DNA of 64,000 bases, taken from contig JADKCZ010000002.1 of the NCBI GenBank assembly GCA_016718565.1, forward strand, positions 558,001 to 622,000, given 5' to 3'. This document shows positions 30,044-38,150 of the stretch, in pieces. Below the pieces are notes generated by a model. The model worked only from the letters and a program-made list of their open reading frames with translations. It was not told where the DNA came from and ran no database searches. Source of the DNA: Anaeromyxobacter sp. (GTDB taxonomy: Bacteria > Myxococcota > Myxococcia > Myxococcales > Anaeromyxobacteraceae). Each line of letters starts with the position of its first letter. Positions within the stretch are counted from its first letter, which is position 1. The position numbers and the translations under genes were made by a program.

Positions 30044-30144
30044 GCGGCCGCATGTTCCCCCCAGCGCTGGCGCCGCGACAGCGGGCCTCCGCCGGAATCG
30101 CGTGTCGGGTGATCACCCTTCCCCGGCGAGGTCGTCGCCCGTCG

Positions 30145-32091
30145 TCAGGCCGGCGCCGGCCCGGCCAGCCGGCGCGGCAGGCGCACCCGCACCCTGGTGC
30201 CGGGGCCCGCGCCGGGGCCAACCGCGAGGGAGCCGCCCAGCCGCTCGGCCCGCTCGCGCATGCCGGTCAGGCCGAGCCCCTCGGCGGCCGCGCCCAGCCC
30301 GCGGCCGTCGTCCTCCACCACCACCGTCACCTCGTCCTCCCCGGCCTCGATCGTGACCAGCACCCGGGTGGCGCCGGCGTGCCTGGCCACGTTGGTGAGC
30401 GCCTCCTGGGCGATCCGGTAGAGGGCGGTGGCCTGGTCGGGCGTGAGATCCGCGGGCCCGGCCGCGCCCTCCACCTCGCAGGTCACGCCGGTGCGCCCCT
30501 GGAAGGCGCGGGCCTCCTGCCGCAAGGCCGCGTCCAGCCCCAGCCGGTCGAGGGCGGCCGGCCTGAGCTCGGCCGCGATGCGCTGCACCGCCTGCACCGC
30601 CTGCCCGGCCAGCTCCGAGGCGCCCACCACCCGGTCCAGCAGCTCGCCGGCCTCGATCCCGGGCATGGTCTCCAGCCGGCGCTCCATGGCCAGCAGGTCC
30701 ACCTTGAGGGCGGTGAGGAGCTGCCCCATCTCGTCGTGCAGGTCGCGGGCGAAGCGCGCCTTCTCCTCCTCGCGCGCCCGGTCCAGGCGGGAGAAGAGCT
30801 CGCGCAGCACCTCGCGCGACAGGCGCAGCCGCTCCTCCACCCGCTCGCGCTCCAGGACGTCCACGCCCACGGCGCCCAGCGAGCTGATGCGGCCGTTGGC
30901 CTCGCGCAGCGGGAACAGCGACACGTCGAGGGCGTAGTGTCCGGCGGCGGTGTGGCCCCGCAGGAGGTAGGTGGTCGGCTCGCCGGTGGCCAGCACCCGG
31001 GCCTGGCCCTCCAGCATGTGGGCGCGCCCCTCGGCGTCGACCAGGTCGGCCAGGTTGCGCCCCAGCAGGGCCGGGGCCGGCGCGCCCTGGATCCGGGCGG
31101 CCCTGCGGTTGAGGAGGGTGATCCGGCCATCGAGCCGCCGCACCGTGATGGCCACCGGGGCGTGGTCGAGCACCGCCTCGAGCAGCGCCCGCGTCCGCAG
31201 GGCGGTGAGCCCGCGCCCCAGGTCACCGGCCAGCCGGGTGAGCAGGGTCACCACCGGCGGCGGAAAGGCGCCGGTCTCCCCGGCGTAGACGCACAGCACC
31301 CCCAGGCAGGTCCCCTCGTGCACGATGGGCACGGCGGCCGAGCCGGCATAGCCGCGCCGCCGGGCCTCGTCCAGCCAGGGCGTGAAGTCGGGGTCTGCGG
31401 CGTGGTCCTGGTCCACCACCACCCGCCGCTCCCGCGCCGCCACCCCGGTGGGACCGCGCCCCCGCGGATCGGCGGCGTCGGTGGAGAGCACCAGGGCGTC
31501 CACGTAGCCCTCGTCGACCCCGTGGCGTGCCACCGGCAGCACCCGCCTCCCGTCCTCCTCGTCGACCTGCCCGACCCAGGCCAGCCGGAACCCACCCTCC
31601 TCCACGGCGGCCCGGCAGACCTCCTGCAGCAGCCCCGCCTCGTCGGGGGCGCGCACCAGCGCCTCGTTGCAGGCGGTGAGCAGCCGGAGCGCCCGGGCCG
31701 ACTGGTCGGCCTCCTGGAGCAGGCGCGCCGTGGCCTCGGCGGCGGTGGCGTCGCGGAAGATCAGGATGGCCAGCGGCACCTGGGCCTCGGCGGTGGGGAC
31801 GATCACCGAGGTGAAGTCCACCGGCAGCGAGGTCCCGTCGGCGCGCCGGAGCAAGGCCCGGCCGGCGGCCGAGCCGGTGCGGGCGCGCTGCTCCACCTGG
31901 GCCGCCAGCTCCGGCGTGGGCTCGGCGAGGTCGGCCCGCCCGGCCGCCCGGAGGTCGGCCTCGGTCCGGCCGAGCAGCTGGCAGGCGGTCCGGTTGGCCC
32001 GGAGGATGGTGCCGTCGATGCGCGACAGCAGCACGCCCTCGGGGCTGTGCTCGTAGAGGGTCTGGAAGAGCCACTCGGCGTCGCGGATCAT
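30145..32091 (-). CDS. PAS-GAF-PAS sensor kinase of the NarL-partner (HisKA_3) type
   Basis: 648 residues, soluble. PAS1 (about 5-120), GAF (about 130-290, containing a conserved EEGGFRLAWVGQVDEEDG) and PAS2 (about 300-420) precede a HisKA_3 dimerisation helix with H452 in RFARDLHDEMGQLLTALKVD. The ATPase domain has EALTNVARHAGAT, EDDGRGLG and GLGLTGMRERAERLGG. The gene starts at ATG 32091 behind GGAGGGG. This subfamily normally phosphorylates LuxR/NarL-type response regulators, but none is next to it. GAF with the GFRLAWVG pattern is frequent in redox- or stress-sensing kinases; the signal is not visible. Confidence 0.92.
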   Translation of the reverse strand: MIRDAEWLFQTLYEHSPEGVLLSRIDGTILRANRTACQLLGRTEADLRAAGRADLAEPTPELAAQVEQRARTGSAAGRALLRRADGTSLPVDFTSVIVPTAEAQVPLAILIFRDATAAEATARLLQEADQSARALRLLTACNEALVRAPDEAGLLQEVCRAAVEEGGFRLAWVGQVDEEDGRRVLPVARHGVDEGYVDALVLSTDAADPRGRGPTGVAARERRVVVDQDHAADPDFTPWLDEARRRGYAGSAAVPIVHEGTCLGVLCVYAGETGAFPPPVVTLLTRLAGDLGRGLTALRTRALLEAVLDHAPVAITVRRLDGRITLLNRRAARIQGAPAPALLGRNLADLVDAEGRAHMLEGQARVLATGEPTTYLLRGHTAAGHYALDVSLFPLREANGRISSLGAVGVDVLERERVEERLRLSREVLRELFSRLDRAREEEKARFARDLHDEMGQLLTALKVDLLAMERRLETMPGIEAGELLDRVVGASELAGQAVQAVQRIAAELRPAALDRLGLDAALRQEARAFQGRTGVTCEVEGAAGPADLTPDQATALYRIAQEALTNVARHAGATRVLVTIEAGEDEVTVVVEDDGRGLGAAAEGLGLTGMRERAERLGGSLAVGPGAGPGTRVRVRLPRRLAGPAPA

Positions 32092-32190
32092 GCGGCCCCC
32101 CCTCCCCGGGGCGGCGCGGCGGGAGCCACGGTACCACCACCCGGCGTACGCGTGGTGACCGGTGACGCCCGCCCGCCCGGGGCCGGGCGC

Positions 32191-32775
32191 TCAGCGTCCC
32201 AGCAGCCGCTGGCGCAGGCCGTCGTCGATGGGGGCCGGACCCAGCCAGATCCCGAAGTAGGCCCGGGCGAAGTCCGCCCCCTCCACCAGGGCGAGCGACC
32301 TGCCGTTGTGGGTCAGCTCGGTGCCGCGCCCCGGCACGTAGGTGAGGGCGTAGCGATCGCCCGGGACCACGTCCACGTAGGCCGCGTGCAGCCGCTCCAG
32401 CCGGCTCCGCAGCGGCGCCAGCGCCGCCGGAGCGAGGTGGCGCGCCAGCAGCTCGTCCGCGGCCCGACCGAACCCGTCGCGCTCGATGGCCACCAGGTAG
32501 GAGAACTCGAGGCGGCGGGGCGCGTCGCTCTCGGGCCCCGGCTGCGCCAGCCCCGCCGGCAGGTAGTGGGCCGCCGCGTAGACCTTGACGAACCACTTCC
32601 AGCGGAAGAGCCCGGCGCCCGCCAGGCCGAGCCGCTGGCCCCCCACCTCGACCTCCCGGTCGAAGGCCACCTCGTCCACCCGGAGGGTGGAGGCCCCGGC
32701 GCGGGCGGGGGGGGCCGCCAGCACCACGGCCACGGCCAGCGCCGCGGCCCACCCGCGGACGGCGCGGCTCAGCAC
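32191..32775 (-). CDS. Chalcone-isomerase-like secreted protein
   Basis: 194 residues from a GTG start that overlaps the stop of the upstream methyltransferase by 7 bases (GTGCTGA). Residues 1-27 form a signal peptide ending PPARAGAS. The body matches the bacterial chalcone-isomerase-like family: VDEVAFDREVEVGGQRLGLA, then GAGLFRWKWFVKVYAAAHYL and a closing YFGIWLGPAPIDDGLRQRLL. Bacterial members are not flavonoid enzymes; they are thought to bind fatty acids or related ligands. Coupling to a cyclopropane-fatty-acid-synthase-like enzyme fits a lipid-related role. This reading is inference. Confidence 0.85.
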   Translation of the reverse strand: MLSRAVRGWAAALAVAVVLAAPPARAGASTLRVDEVAFDREVEVGGQRLGLAGAGLFRWKWFVKVYAAAHYLPAGLAQPGPESDAPRRLEFSYLVAIERDGFGRAADELLARHLAPAALAPLRSRLERLHAAYVDVVPGDRYALTYVPGRGTELTHNGRSLALVEGADFARAYFGIWLGPAPIDDGLRQRLLGR

Positions 32776-33818
32776 GGCCGCCCCGGGGCCGCCGGCTTCT
32801 CGAAGAGGTAGTGGCTCACCAGCCACTCCTGGCCGCCGCGGAACCCCCACAGCTCCGCGCAGGACATGAAGAAGATGCGCCACATGGCCAGCCGCCGCGC
32901 CGCCGCGCCCGCCCCGTAGGCCCCGGCCAGGATGGGGAGGACCTGGTCCCGGCGGGTGTCGAGGTTGGCCAGCCAGGCCTCGGCGGTGCGCCGGTAGTGG
33001 TCGCCCGAGACGCGCCAGTGGTCCACCACCGCGAGGTCGCGCTGGAAGTAGAGGAGCAGGTCGTCGGAGGGCATCTGGCCGCCGGTGAAGAAGGTGGCCG
33101 CCATCCAGTCGCTCTCGTCCCGCACCTCGTACGGGTAGGCGTAGCGGTGGTGGGTGAAGATGTGCACGAAGAGCCGGCCGCCGGGCACCAGCCAGGACGC
33201 CACCTTGGCCAGCATGGCCTGGTAGTTGCGCAGGTGCTCGAACATCTCCACCGAGAGGACGCGGTCGAAGCGCAGGTCGGTGTCGAAGGTGCGGGCGTCG
33301 GCGGTGATCACGCTGACGTTGCCGAGCCCGCGGGCCCTGGCCCTGGCCTCGATGAAGGCGCGCTGGTCCCGGCTGTTGGAGACCGCCGTGATGCGCGCCG
33401 CCGGGAAGCGCTCGGCCAGGTAGAGGCTGAGCGAGCCCCAGCCGCAGCCGAGATCCAGCAGGCGCATGCCGTCCTGCACCCCGGCCCGCTCCACCGTGAG
33501 CCGCAGCATGGCCTCGTCGCTGGTGGCCAGGTCCTCGGCGCCGTCGCCCCAGAGCCCGCAGCTGTACTTGAGCCGCGGGCCCAGCACCTGCTCGAAGAAG
33601 GGCGGCGGCACCTCGTAGTGCTGCGCGTTGGCCGCGGCGGTCTCGATGGCGATGTCCGAGCGGCGGCAGGTCTCCACCCAGGCCATCAGGCGGAGGTGGC
33701 GCGCCACCTCGTCGCCGCGCCCCTCCTCGCGGAGCCGCTGTCGCAGGAGCCGGCGGATGCCGGCGCGGATCACCAGGTCGGGCAGCAGGCCGCGCTCGGC
33801 GGCGGCGAGGACGTTCAC
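32769..33818 (-). CDS. SAM-dependent methyltransferase, cyclopropane-fatty-acyl-phospholipid synthase family
   Basis: 349 residues from GTG 33818, with GAGAGG at a suitable distance; the frame is open further but would overlap the DUF2062 gene. Residues 119-129 hold the SAM site (LLDLGCGWGSLSLYLAER). Family motifs include NAQHYEVPPPFFEQVLGP and KYSCGLWGD near residues 63-92, SVEMFEHLRNY and GGRLFVHIFTHH. Compared with classical CFA synthase (about 380) it lacks part of the N-terminal domain, as in shorter cyclopropane synthase-like enzymes. It should act on membrane phospholipid acyl chains using SAM. The gene is between DUF2062 (4-base gap) and the chalcone-isomerase-like gene (overlap). Confidence 0.9.
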   Translation of the reverse strand: MNVLAAAERGLLPDLVIRAGIRRLLRQRLREEGRGDEVARHLRLMAWVETCRRSDIAIETAAANAQHYEVPPPFFEQVLGPRLKYSCGLWGDGAEDLATSDEAMLRLTVERAGVQDGMRLLDLGCGWGSLSLYLAERFPAARITAVSNSRDQRAFIEARARARGLGNVSVITADARTFDTDLRFDRVLSVEMFEHLRNYQAMLAKVASWLVPGGRLFVHIFTHHRYAYPYEVRDESDWMAATFFTGGQMPSDDLLLYFQRDLAVVDHWRVSGDHYRRTAEAWLANLDTRRDQVLPILAGAYGAGAAARRLAMWRIFFMSCAELWGFRGGQEWLVSHYLFEKPAAPGRPC

Positions 33819-33822
33819 GAGG

Positions 33823-34302
33823 TCACCTCTCGGGGGAAGGCGCCGGCAGCGGCAGGCGGGCCAGGATGGGGCGCAGCGCCAGGAAGGCCAGGCCGAAGGC
33901 GGCTGGCGCGGCCAGCGCCCAGGCGACCACGGCCCGCAGGTTGGCGCCGGCGTAGCGGGCCACCGTGGCGGGAAGGTCGGCCGCCAGCTCGGCCTGGATC
34001 CCGGCCAGCGTGAAGGTGACCGGCGGGGCGCCGAAGAGGGCGGCGCCGGCCGCGAAGAGCGGCAGGTAGGCGGCCAGCTGCAGCGGGTAGGCCAGGTAGT
34101 TGGCGACCTGGATGGCGGGCTGGTTGAGCCGCAGTCCCAGGGCCGCCAGCGCACAGAGGGCGGTGGTGGTGCCCAGCACCGGGAAGGTGCCGAGGGTGAG
34201 GCCGAGCGCCAGGGCCACGGCCAGCCGAACCGGTGAGACCCCCTGGGTGAGCTGGGCCTTGAGCGGCTCGAGGACGCGGACGGTGAACCAGCGACGGAGC
34301 AC
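33823..34302 (-). CDS. DUF2062 domain membrane protein
   Basis: 159 residues starting at GTG behind AGAGG. It shows the DUF2062 pattern: an N-terminal amphipathic stretch (RRWFTVRVLEPLKAQLTQGV), then LAVALALGLTLGTFPVLGTT with two to three membrane helices and NQPAIQVANYLAYPLQLAAY. The function of the family is not known; members are often found near lipid and glycosyltransferase genes. It is the first gene of a three-gene unit with the CFA-synthase-like and chalcone-isomerase-like genes, divergent from the DUF1295 gene, with 108 bases between. Confidence 0.88.
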   Translation of the reverse strand: MLRRWFTVRVLEPLKAQLTQGVSPVRLAVALALGLTLGTFPVLGTTTALCALAALGLRLNQPAIQVANYLAYPLQLAAYLPLFAAGAALFGAPPVTFTLAGIQAELAADLPATVARYAGANLRAVVAWALAAPAAFGLAFLALRPILARLPLPAPSPER

Positions 34303-34410
34303 GTGAACCTCTTCTTAGACCTCGACCCCTCACCTCGAAGGAGGCTGGGAGCACCGCTTCACCCGAGTACTTAACGGGTCCGACTGAACTGGACAAGACC
34401 TGAACGTGAC

Positions 34411-35244
34411 ATGGACAAAGATGGCGCGGTCACCCGCGCGGCACTACATCCGTGCATGGCGTCCTGGGCTCCCCACCTCACCTCGTTGCTCGTGCTTTCA
34501 GCCGCCTTCTCGCTGCTTTGGCTCGTCTCGCTGAAGCTCCGGAACGCCTCCATCGTGGACCCCTTCTGGGGCTCGGCGTTCGTCCTGTCGGGGGTCACCG
34601 TGGCCCTGGCCGACGGCGGCGGCGGCGCGGGCCCGCGTCGCACCCTGGCGCTGGTGCTGGTCGCGGTCTGGGGGCTCCGGCTGTCGATCCACCTGCTGGC
34701 GCGCAACGCCGGCCACGGGGAGGACCCGCGCTACGCCGCCATGCGCCGCGGCCACGGCCAGCGCTTCTGGTGGGTCAGCCTCTTCACCGTCTTCTTGCTG
34801 CAGGCGCTGCTGGCCTGGGCCATCTCGCTGCCGGTCCAGCTGGCAGTGGCCACCCCCTCGTCGTCGCTCGGCCTGCTCGACGCGGCCGGCGCGGCGCTGT
34901 GGGCCATCGGCCTCGGCTTCGAGGCGGTGGGCGACTGGCAGCTCAGCCGCTTCCGGCGCGATCCCGGGAGCCGCGGCCGGGTGCTCGACACCGGGCTGTG
35001 GCGCTACACGCGCCACCCCAACTACTTCGGCGACGCCTGCGCCTGGTGGGGCCTCGGCCTGCTGGGCCTGGCCGCCGGCGCCCCCTGGACGCTGGCCGCG
35101 CCCGCCCTGATGACCTTCCTCCTGGTGCGGGTCTCCGGCGTGGCGCTGCTCGAGCAGGACATCGGCCAGCGCCGGCCCGGCTACCGTGAGTACGTGAGGC
35201 GCACCAGCGCCTTCTTCCCCTGGTTCCCGAAGCAGGAGGCCTGA
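34411..35244 (+). CDS. DUF1295 / steroid 5-alpha-reductase-like membrane protein
   Basis: 277 residues with about six membrane helices. The C-terminal part carries the methyltransferase/reductase signature RVLDTGLWRYTRHPNYFGDA followed by GVALLEQDIGQRRPGYREYV, typical of DUF1295 and related isoprenylcysteine-methyltransferase-like proteins. The first half contains SIVDPFWGSAFVLSGV. Two starts are possible: ATG 34411 and ATG 34456; neither has a strong Shine-Dalgarno, so the N-terminus is uncertain by 15 residues. The substrate is likely a lipid or isoprenoid. It is divergent from the DUF2062 / CFA-synthase-like unit and is followed with no gap by another membrane protein gene. Confidence 0.88.
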   Translation: MDKDGAVTRAALHPCMASWAPHLTSLLVLSAAFSLLWLVSLKLRNASIVDPFWGSAFVLSGVTVALADGGGGAGPRRTLALVLVAVWGLRLSIHLLARNAGHGEDPRYAAMRRGHGQRFWWVSLFTVFLLQALLAWAISLPVQLAVATPSSSLGLLDAAGAALWAIGLGFEAVGDWQLSRFRRDPGSRGRVLDTGLWRYTRHPNYFGDACAWWGLGLLGLAAGAPWTLAAPALMTFLLVRVSGVALLEQDIGQRRPGYREYVRRTSAFFPWFPKQEA

Positions 35245-35970
35245 GTGACCATCCGCGCTGCCGCAGCTCCCCTGTCCGCCCCCGCGCCTGGCCCGGCGGG
35301 CGCCCTCCTGCCCACCGCCTGGCCCGGCCTGGCCGGCGCCGCCAGGGCGCTCGGTCTCACCGCGGTGGCCGGCAACGTGCTCGGCGTGGCCTTCCTGTGG
35401 GACGTCCCCTCCCCCTATCGCCCCGGCGACGTGGCCGCCTGGCTGGCCGGCTCCCAGGCCCAGCCGCTCCTCACCATCCTCTCCTCCTGGAGCTTCGTGG
35501 TGGGGCTGGTGGCGCTGGCCGCCTTCCTGGTGCTGCTGGCGCTGGCCGCGGCGCCGCGGGCGCGCGCCCCGGGCTGGGTGGTCGCCGGCGCCCTGCTGGC
35601 CGCCTTCGGCGCGCTGCTCAACGCCGCCGGCTGCTTCGGCCCCGCGGTGGCGGTCCGCTTCCTGCCCCCCGGCGAGGCGGGCCAGGCGGTCGGGCTGGCG
35701 CTGCTGGCCGTGACCCTGCACCTCGACGCCCACTTCAACCTGGTGCTCGGGCTGGGCCTGCTCGCCATCAACCTCGGGGCCGGCGAGGGCCTCGGCTGGC
35801 CGCGCTGGCTGCGCGCCCTGGGGGTGCTGGCCGGCCTGGCCAGCCTGCCGGTGGCGCTGCAGTTCTGGAGCGACCCCTTCGCGAAGCTGCTGGCCATCTC
35901 CGGGCCCCTCTGGCTGGCCTGGTTCACCGCGGTGGCGCTGCGCGGCCCCTGGGCGCCGGCCGGCCGCTGA
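35245..35970 (+). CDS. Hypothetical multi-pass membrane protein
   Basis: 241 residues; the GTG start directly follows the stop of the DUF1295 gene. I count about six or seven hydrophobic segments, including LLTILSSWSFVVGLVALAAF and GLALLAVTLHLDAHFNLVLG. No catalytic motif stands out and I do not recognise the family. A histidine/aspartate pair (HLDAHFN) in a predicted helix could be functional. Co-transcription with the DUF1295 protein suggests a shared membrane-lipid role, which is inference from position. Confidence 0.72.
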   Translation: MTIRAAAAPLSAPAPGPAGALLPTAWPGLAGAARALGLTAVAGNVLGVAFLWDVPSPYRPGDVAAWLAGSQAQPLLTILSSWSFVVGLVALAAFLVLLALAAAPRARAPGWVVAGALLAAFGALLNAAGCFGPAVAVRFLPPGEAGQAVGLALLAVTLHLDAHFNLVLGLGLLAINLGAGEGLGWPRWLRALGVLAGLASLPVALQFWSDPFAKLLAISGPLWLAWFTAVALRGPWAPAGR

Positions 35971-36125
35971 GGCCAGGCCCGACGAGCGCCGGGCCACGGT
36001 GGCCGCCACCGGGCCCGCCGGCGCGCCAGGCCCGGCGGTCAGTCGGCGAGCGCTCGGGCTGCCCTGGCCCGACCCCTGGTCCCCTGCCTGGGGAGCCGGG
36101 GCGCTCCCTCGCGGCCGAGGCCCCG

Positions 36126-36953
36126 CTACAGCTCGAACAGCGAGGCCCCGCGCCGCAGGTAGCCGCGCTCGGCGGCCATGGCGTCGAGCACCAGGGTGGG
36201 CCAGTCGGCCAGGAAGAGCGCCTCCTCCCCGCGGCCCGTGTAGACCTTCAGGTAGCCCCGGCACGCCTCGCAGGTGTCGAGCCGCAGCGCCGCCGGCCCC
36301 TCGAACTCGAGGAGCCCCAGCCGGTCGGCAGCCTGGTTGCCGCAGGAGGGGCAGCGCTGCCGCTCGAAGCTCCAGCGGTCGGCGCAGCAGCCGCAGACCA
36401 GGCGCCGCTCGTGCCCGGCTTCGTGGTCCACCAGGTGGGCCATCACCGGCAGGGCGCCGCAGGTCGGACAGATGGGGCGCCGCCAGGCCCGCTCGTCGCG
36501 GGCCGCGGCGAAGTCCGCCACGGCCGGCGCCAGGGCGCGGCCGAAGGCGGTCCAGCCGAGGTACCGGAGCAGCCCGGGCTGGGGAGGCGGCGGGGCCGCC
36601 GGCTCCCCCTCGACGAGCCAGGTGATCGCCAGCGCCCGCGCCCCGGGCGTGGCCAGGGCGGCGCGCAGCTCAAAGGCGCCCGCGGCGATGGGGCCGGGCA
36701 GCCTCACCGCCGCGACGCGGGCGAGCAGGTCGCCGAGCAGCTCCGCCCCGGCGGCGCGCAGGAGCGGGCCGTGGGTCGGCCCGCGCAGCAGCGGCAGGCC
36801 GGCGGCCGCGGCCGGCGCGTGGGCCCCGAAGGCCGGCAGGTCGAGGGCCGGCGCCGGGGTGGCCGCGACGGCGCGCTCCAGCAGCCCCTGGAGGTGGGCC
36901 AGCGGGACCAGGAAGGGGTGGGCGGCCAGCCAGCGCCGACGGGTCTCGTCCAC
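36126..36953 (-). CDS. fdhE: Formate dehydrogenase accessory protein FdhE-like
   Basis: 275 residues, GTG start. The C-terminal half holds the four Cys pairs of FdhE: CPTCGALPV, VCGCCADRW, CPSCGN and CEACRGYLK, together a rubredoxin-like metal site. FdhE helps assemble or activate respiratory formate dehydrogenase. No formate dehydrogenase subunit lies in the window. Instead the gene is the last of a unit with two HDOD-domain genes, 3 bases after the stop of the second. The N-terminal half is Ala-rich and diverged. Confidence 0.88.
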   Translation of the reverse strand: MDETRRRWLAAHPFLVPLAHLQGLLERAVAATPAPALDLPAFGAHAPAAAAGLPLLRGPTHGPLLRAAGAELLGDLLARVAAVRLPGPIAAGAFELRAALATPGARALAITWLVEGEPAAPPPPQPGLLRYLGWTAFGRALAPAVADFAAARDERAWRRPICPTCGALPVMAHLVDHEAGHERRLVCGCCADRWSFERQRCPSCGNQAADRLGLLEFEGPAALRLDTCEACRGYLKVYTGRGEEALFLADWPTLVLDAMAAERGYLRRGASLFEL

Positions 36954-36956
36954 GCC

Positions 36957-38150
36957 CTACCCCTCCGCGATCGCCGTCAGCCCCTGCCAGCGCAGCAGCG
37001 CCGGCCCGCCCAGGGCGAAGGGCATGAGCACCGCGCCGAAGCGGGGCCCCTCCTCCCAGCAGTGGAGGACGCGGGCGTGGAAGCGCACCACCTCGGCCTC
37101 CTGCAGCTCCACCTCCAGCAGCGCCCCCTCGGGCAGGGCGCGCCGCCCCTGCACCACCAGCTGGTGGCGGGCGAACCCGGTCACGGCGTAGTCCTCCTGG
37201 CCCACCCGCAGGCGCACCGGCCGGCGCGGCGCCGCGCCGACCGGCGCCGGCGCGGGCGCCAGCAGGGCCCGGTCCGGCGGCGCCGGCTCGCGCTCGAAGG
37301 CCGCCACGAAGCCCGGCACCACCTCGATGCCGCGGATGAGCGCGTCGGTGTCGGCCTCGCTGAGCGCCTGCACGGCGCCGACGTCCTCCAGCCCCACCGC
37401 GCTCCGCTCGTCGAGCAGCCGCACCATCCGGTCGCACAGCGCCACCGCCGCCACCAGGCCGGGGTGGCTGGCGCCCGTCAGGTCCGCCTGGTGGTGCAGC
37501 GTGATGGCCTCGGCGAGCAGCGGCGGCAGCGCCCAGTGGGCCGCCAGCACCGCGCCTAGCCGGACGTGGTGGTGCTCCACCACCAGCTCCCAGAAGGCCG
37601 CCGGCATCTGGCGCGGCTGCCGGGCGCCGGCGGCGATGCGCTCCAGGCACTCGATGGCCAGCACCTTGCCGAAGTCGTGCAGCAGCCCGGCGGCGAAGGA
37701 CTCGTCGAGCGGCAGGCCGCGCGCCCGGGCCAGCTCCCGCGCCAGCACCGCCGCCGCCACCGCGTCGTGCCAGGTGCGGCGGCGCAGCAGGGCCAGCGGG
37801 CCGCGCGCCAGGGCCCGCGCCCCCAGCGCCGAGGCGAAGGCGATGCGCGAGAGCTCCCCGGCGCCGATGCGGGCCACCGCCTGCGGCACCGCCGCCACCG
37901 GCTCGCCGCGCGAGAAGGCGGCCGAGTTGGCGCAGCGCAGGACGTCGGCCGCCAGCACCTGATCGGAGGCCACCAGCCGGGCCAGCTCGTCGAGGCCGAA
38001 GTCGCCGCCGCCCACCAGCCGCTCGATGCGCATGGCCACCGCCGGGTAGGGCGGCACGTCCACCGCGTCGCGCGCCACCAGGTCGTCGATGGCCTGGTCG
38101 AGGTCCACCTCGGCGCTCCAGGCGCCCGCGTCGGCGGCCAGGCCGGCCAC
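36957..38150 (-). CDS. HDOD domain protein with PilZ-like C-terminus (second of a pair)
   Basis: 397 residues. The HDOD domain covers roughly 20-270: PPYPAVAMRIERLVGGGDFG, VASDQVLAADVLRCANSAAF, a FAAGLLHDFGKVLAIE helix and ITLHHQ. HDOD domains are non-catalytic HD relatives used in signalling. Residues about 300-395 form a beta-rich segment that resembles a PilZ-type barrel (RLRVGQEDYAVTGFARHQLV), but without a convincing RxxxR motif. The start GTG directly abuts the stop of the first HDOD gene; fdhE follows after 3 bases. The two HDOD proteins share the same layout and are likely an old duplication. Confidence 0.87.
   Translation of the reverse strand: MAGLAADAGAWSAEVDLDQAIDDLVARDAVDVPPYPAVAMRIERLVGGGDFGLDELARLVASDQVLAADVLRCANSAAFSRGEPVAAVPQAVARIGAGELSRIAFASALGARALARGPLALLRRRTWHDAVAAAVLARELARARGLPLDESFAAGLLHDFGKVLAIECLERIAAGARQPRQMPAAFWELVVEHHHVRLGAVLAAHWALPPLLAEAITLHHQADLTGASHPGLVAAVALCDRMVRLLDERSAVGLEDVGAVQALSEADTDALIRGIEVVPGFVAAFEREPAPPDRALLAPAPAPVGAAPRRPVRLRVGQEDYAVTGFARHQLVVQGRRALPEGALLEVELQEAEVVRFHARVLHCWEEGPRFGAVLMPFALGGPALLRWQGLTAIAEG

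Noticed and set aside
34303..34410. Stress-type ECF sigma promoter in the divergent gap
   Set aside because: TAAGA occurs on the minus strand, but no matching -35 element at 17-18 bases was found.
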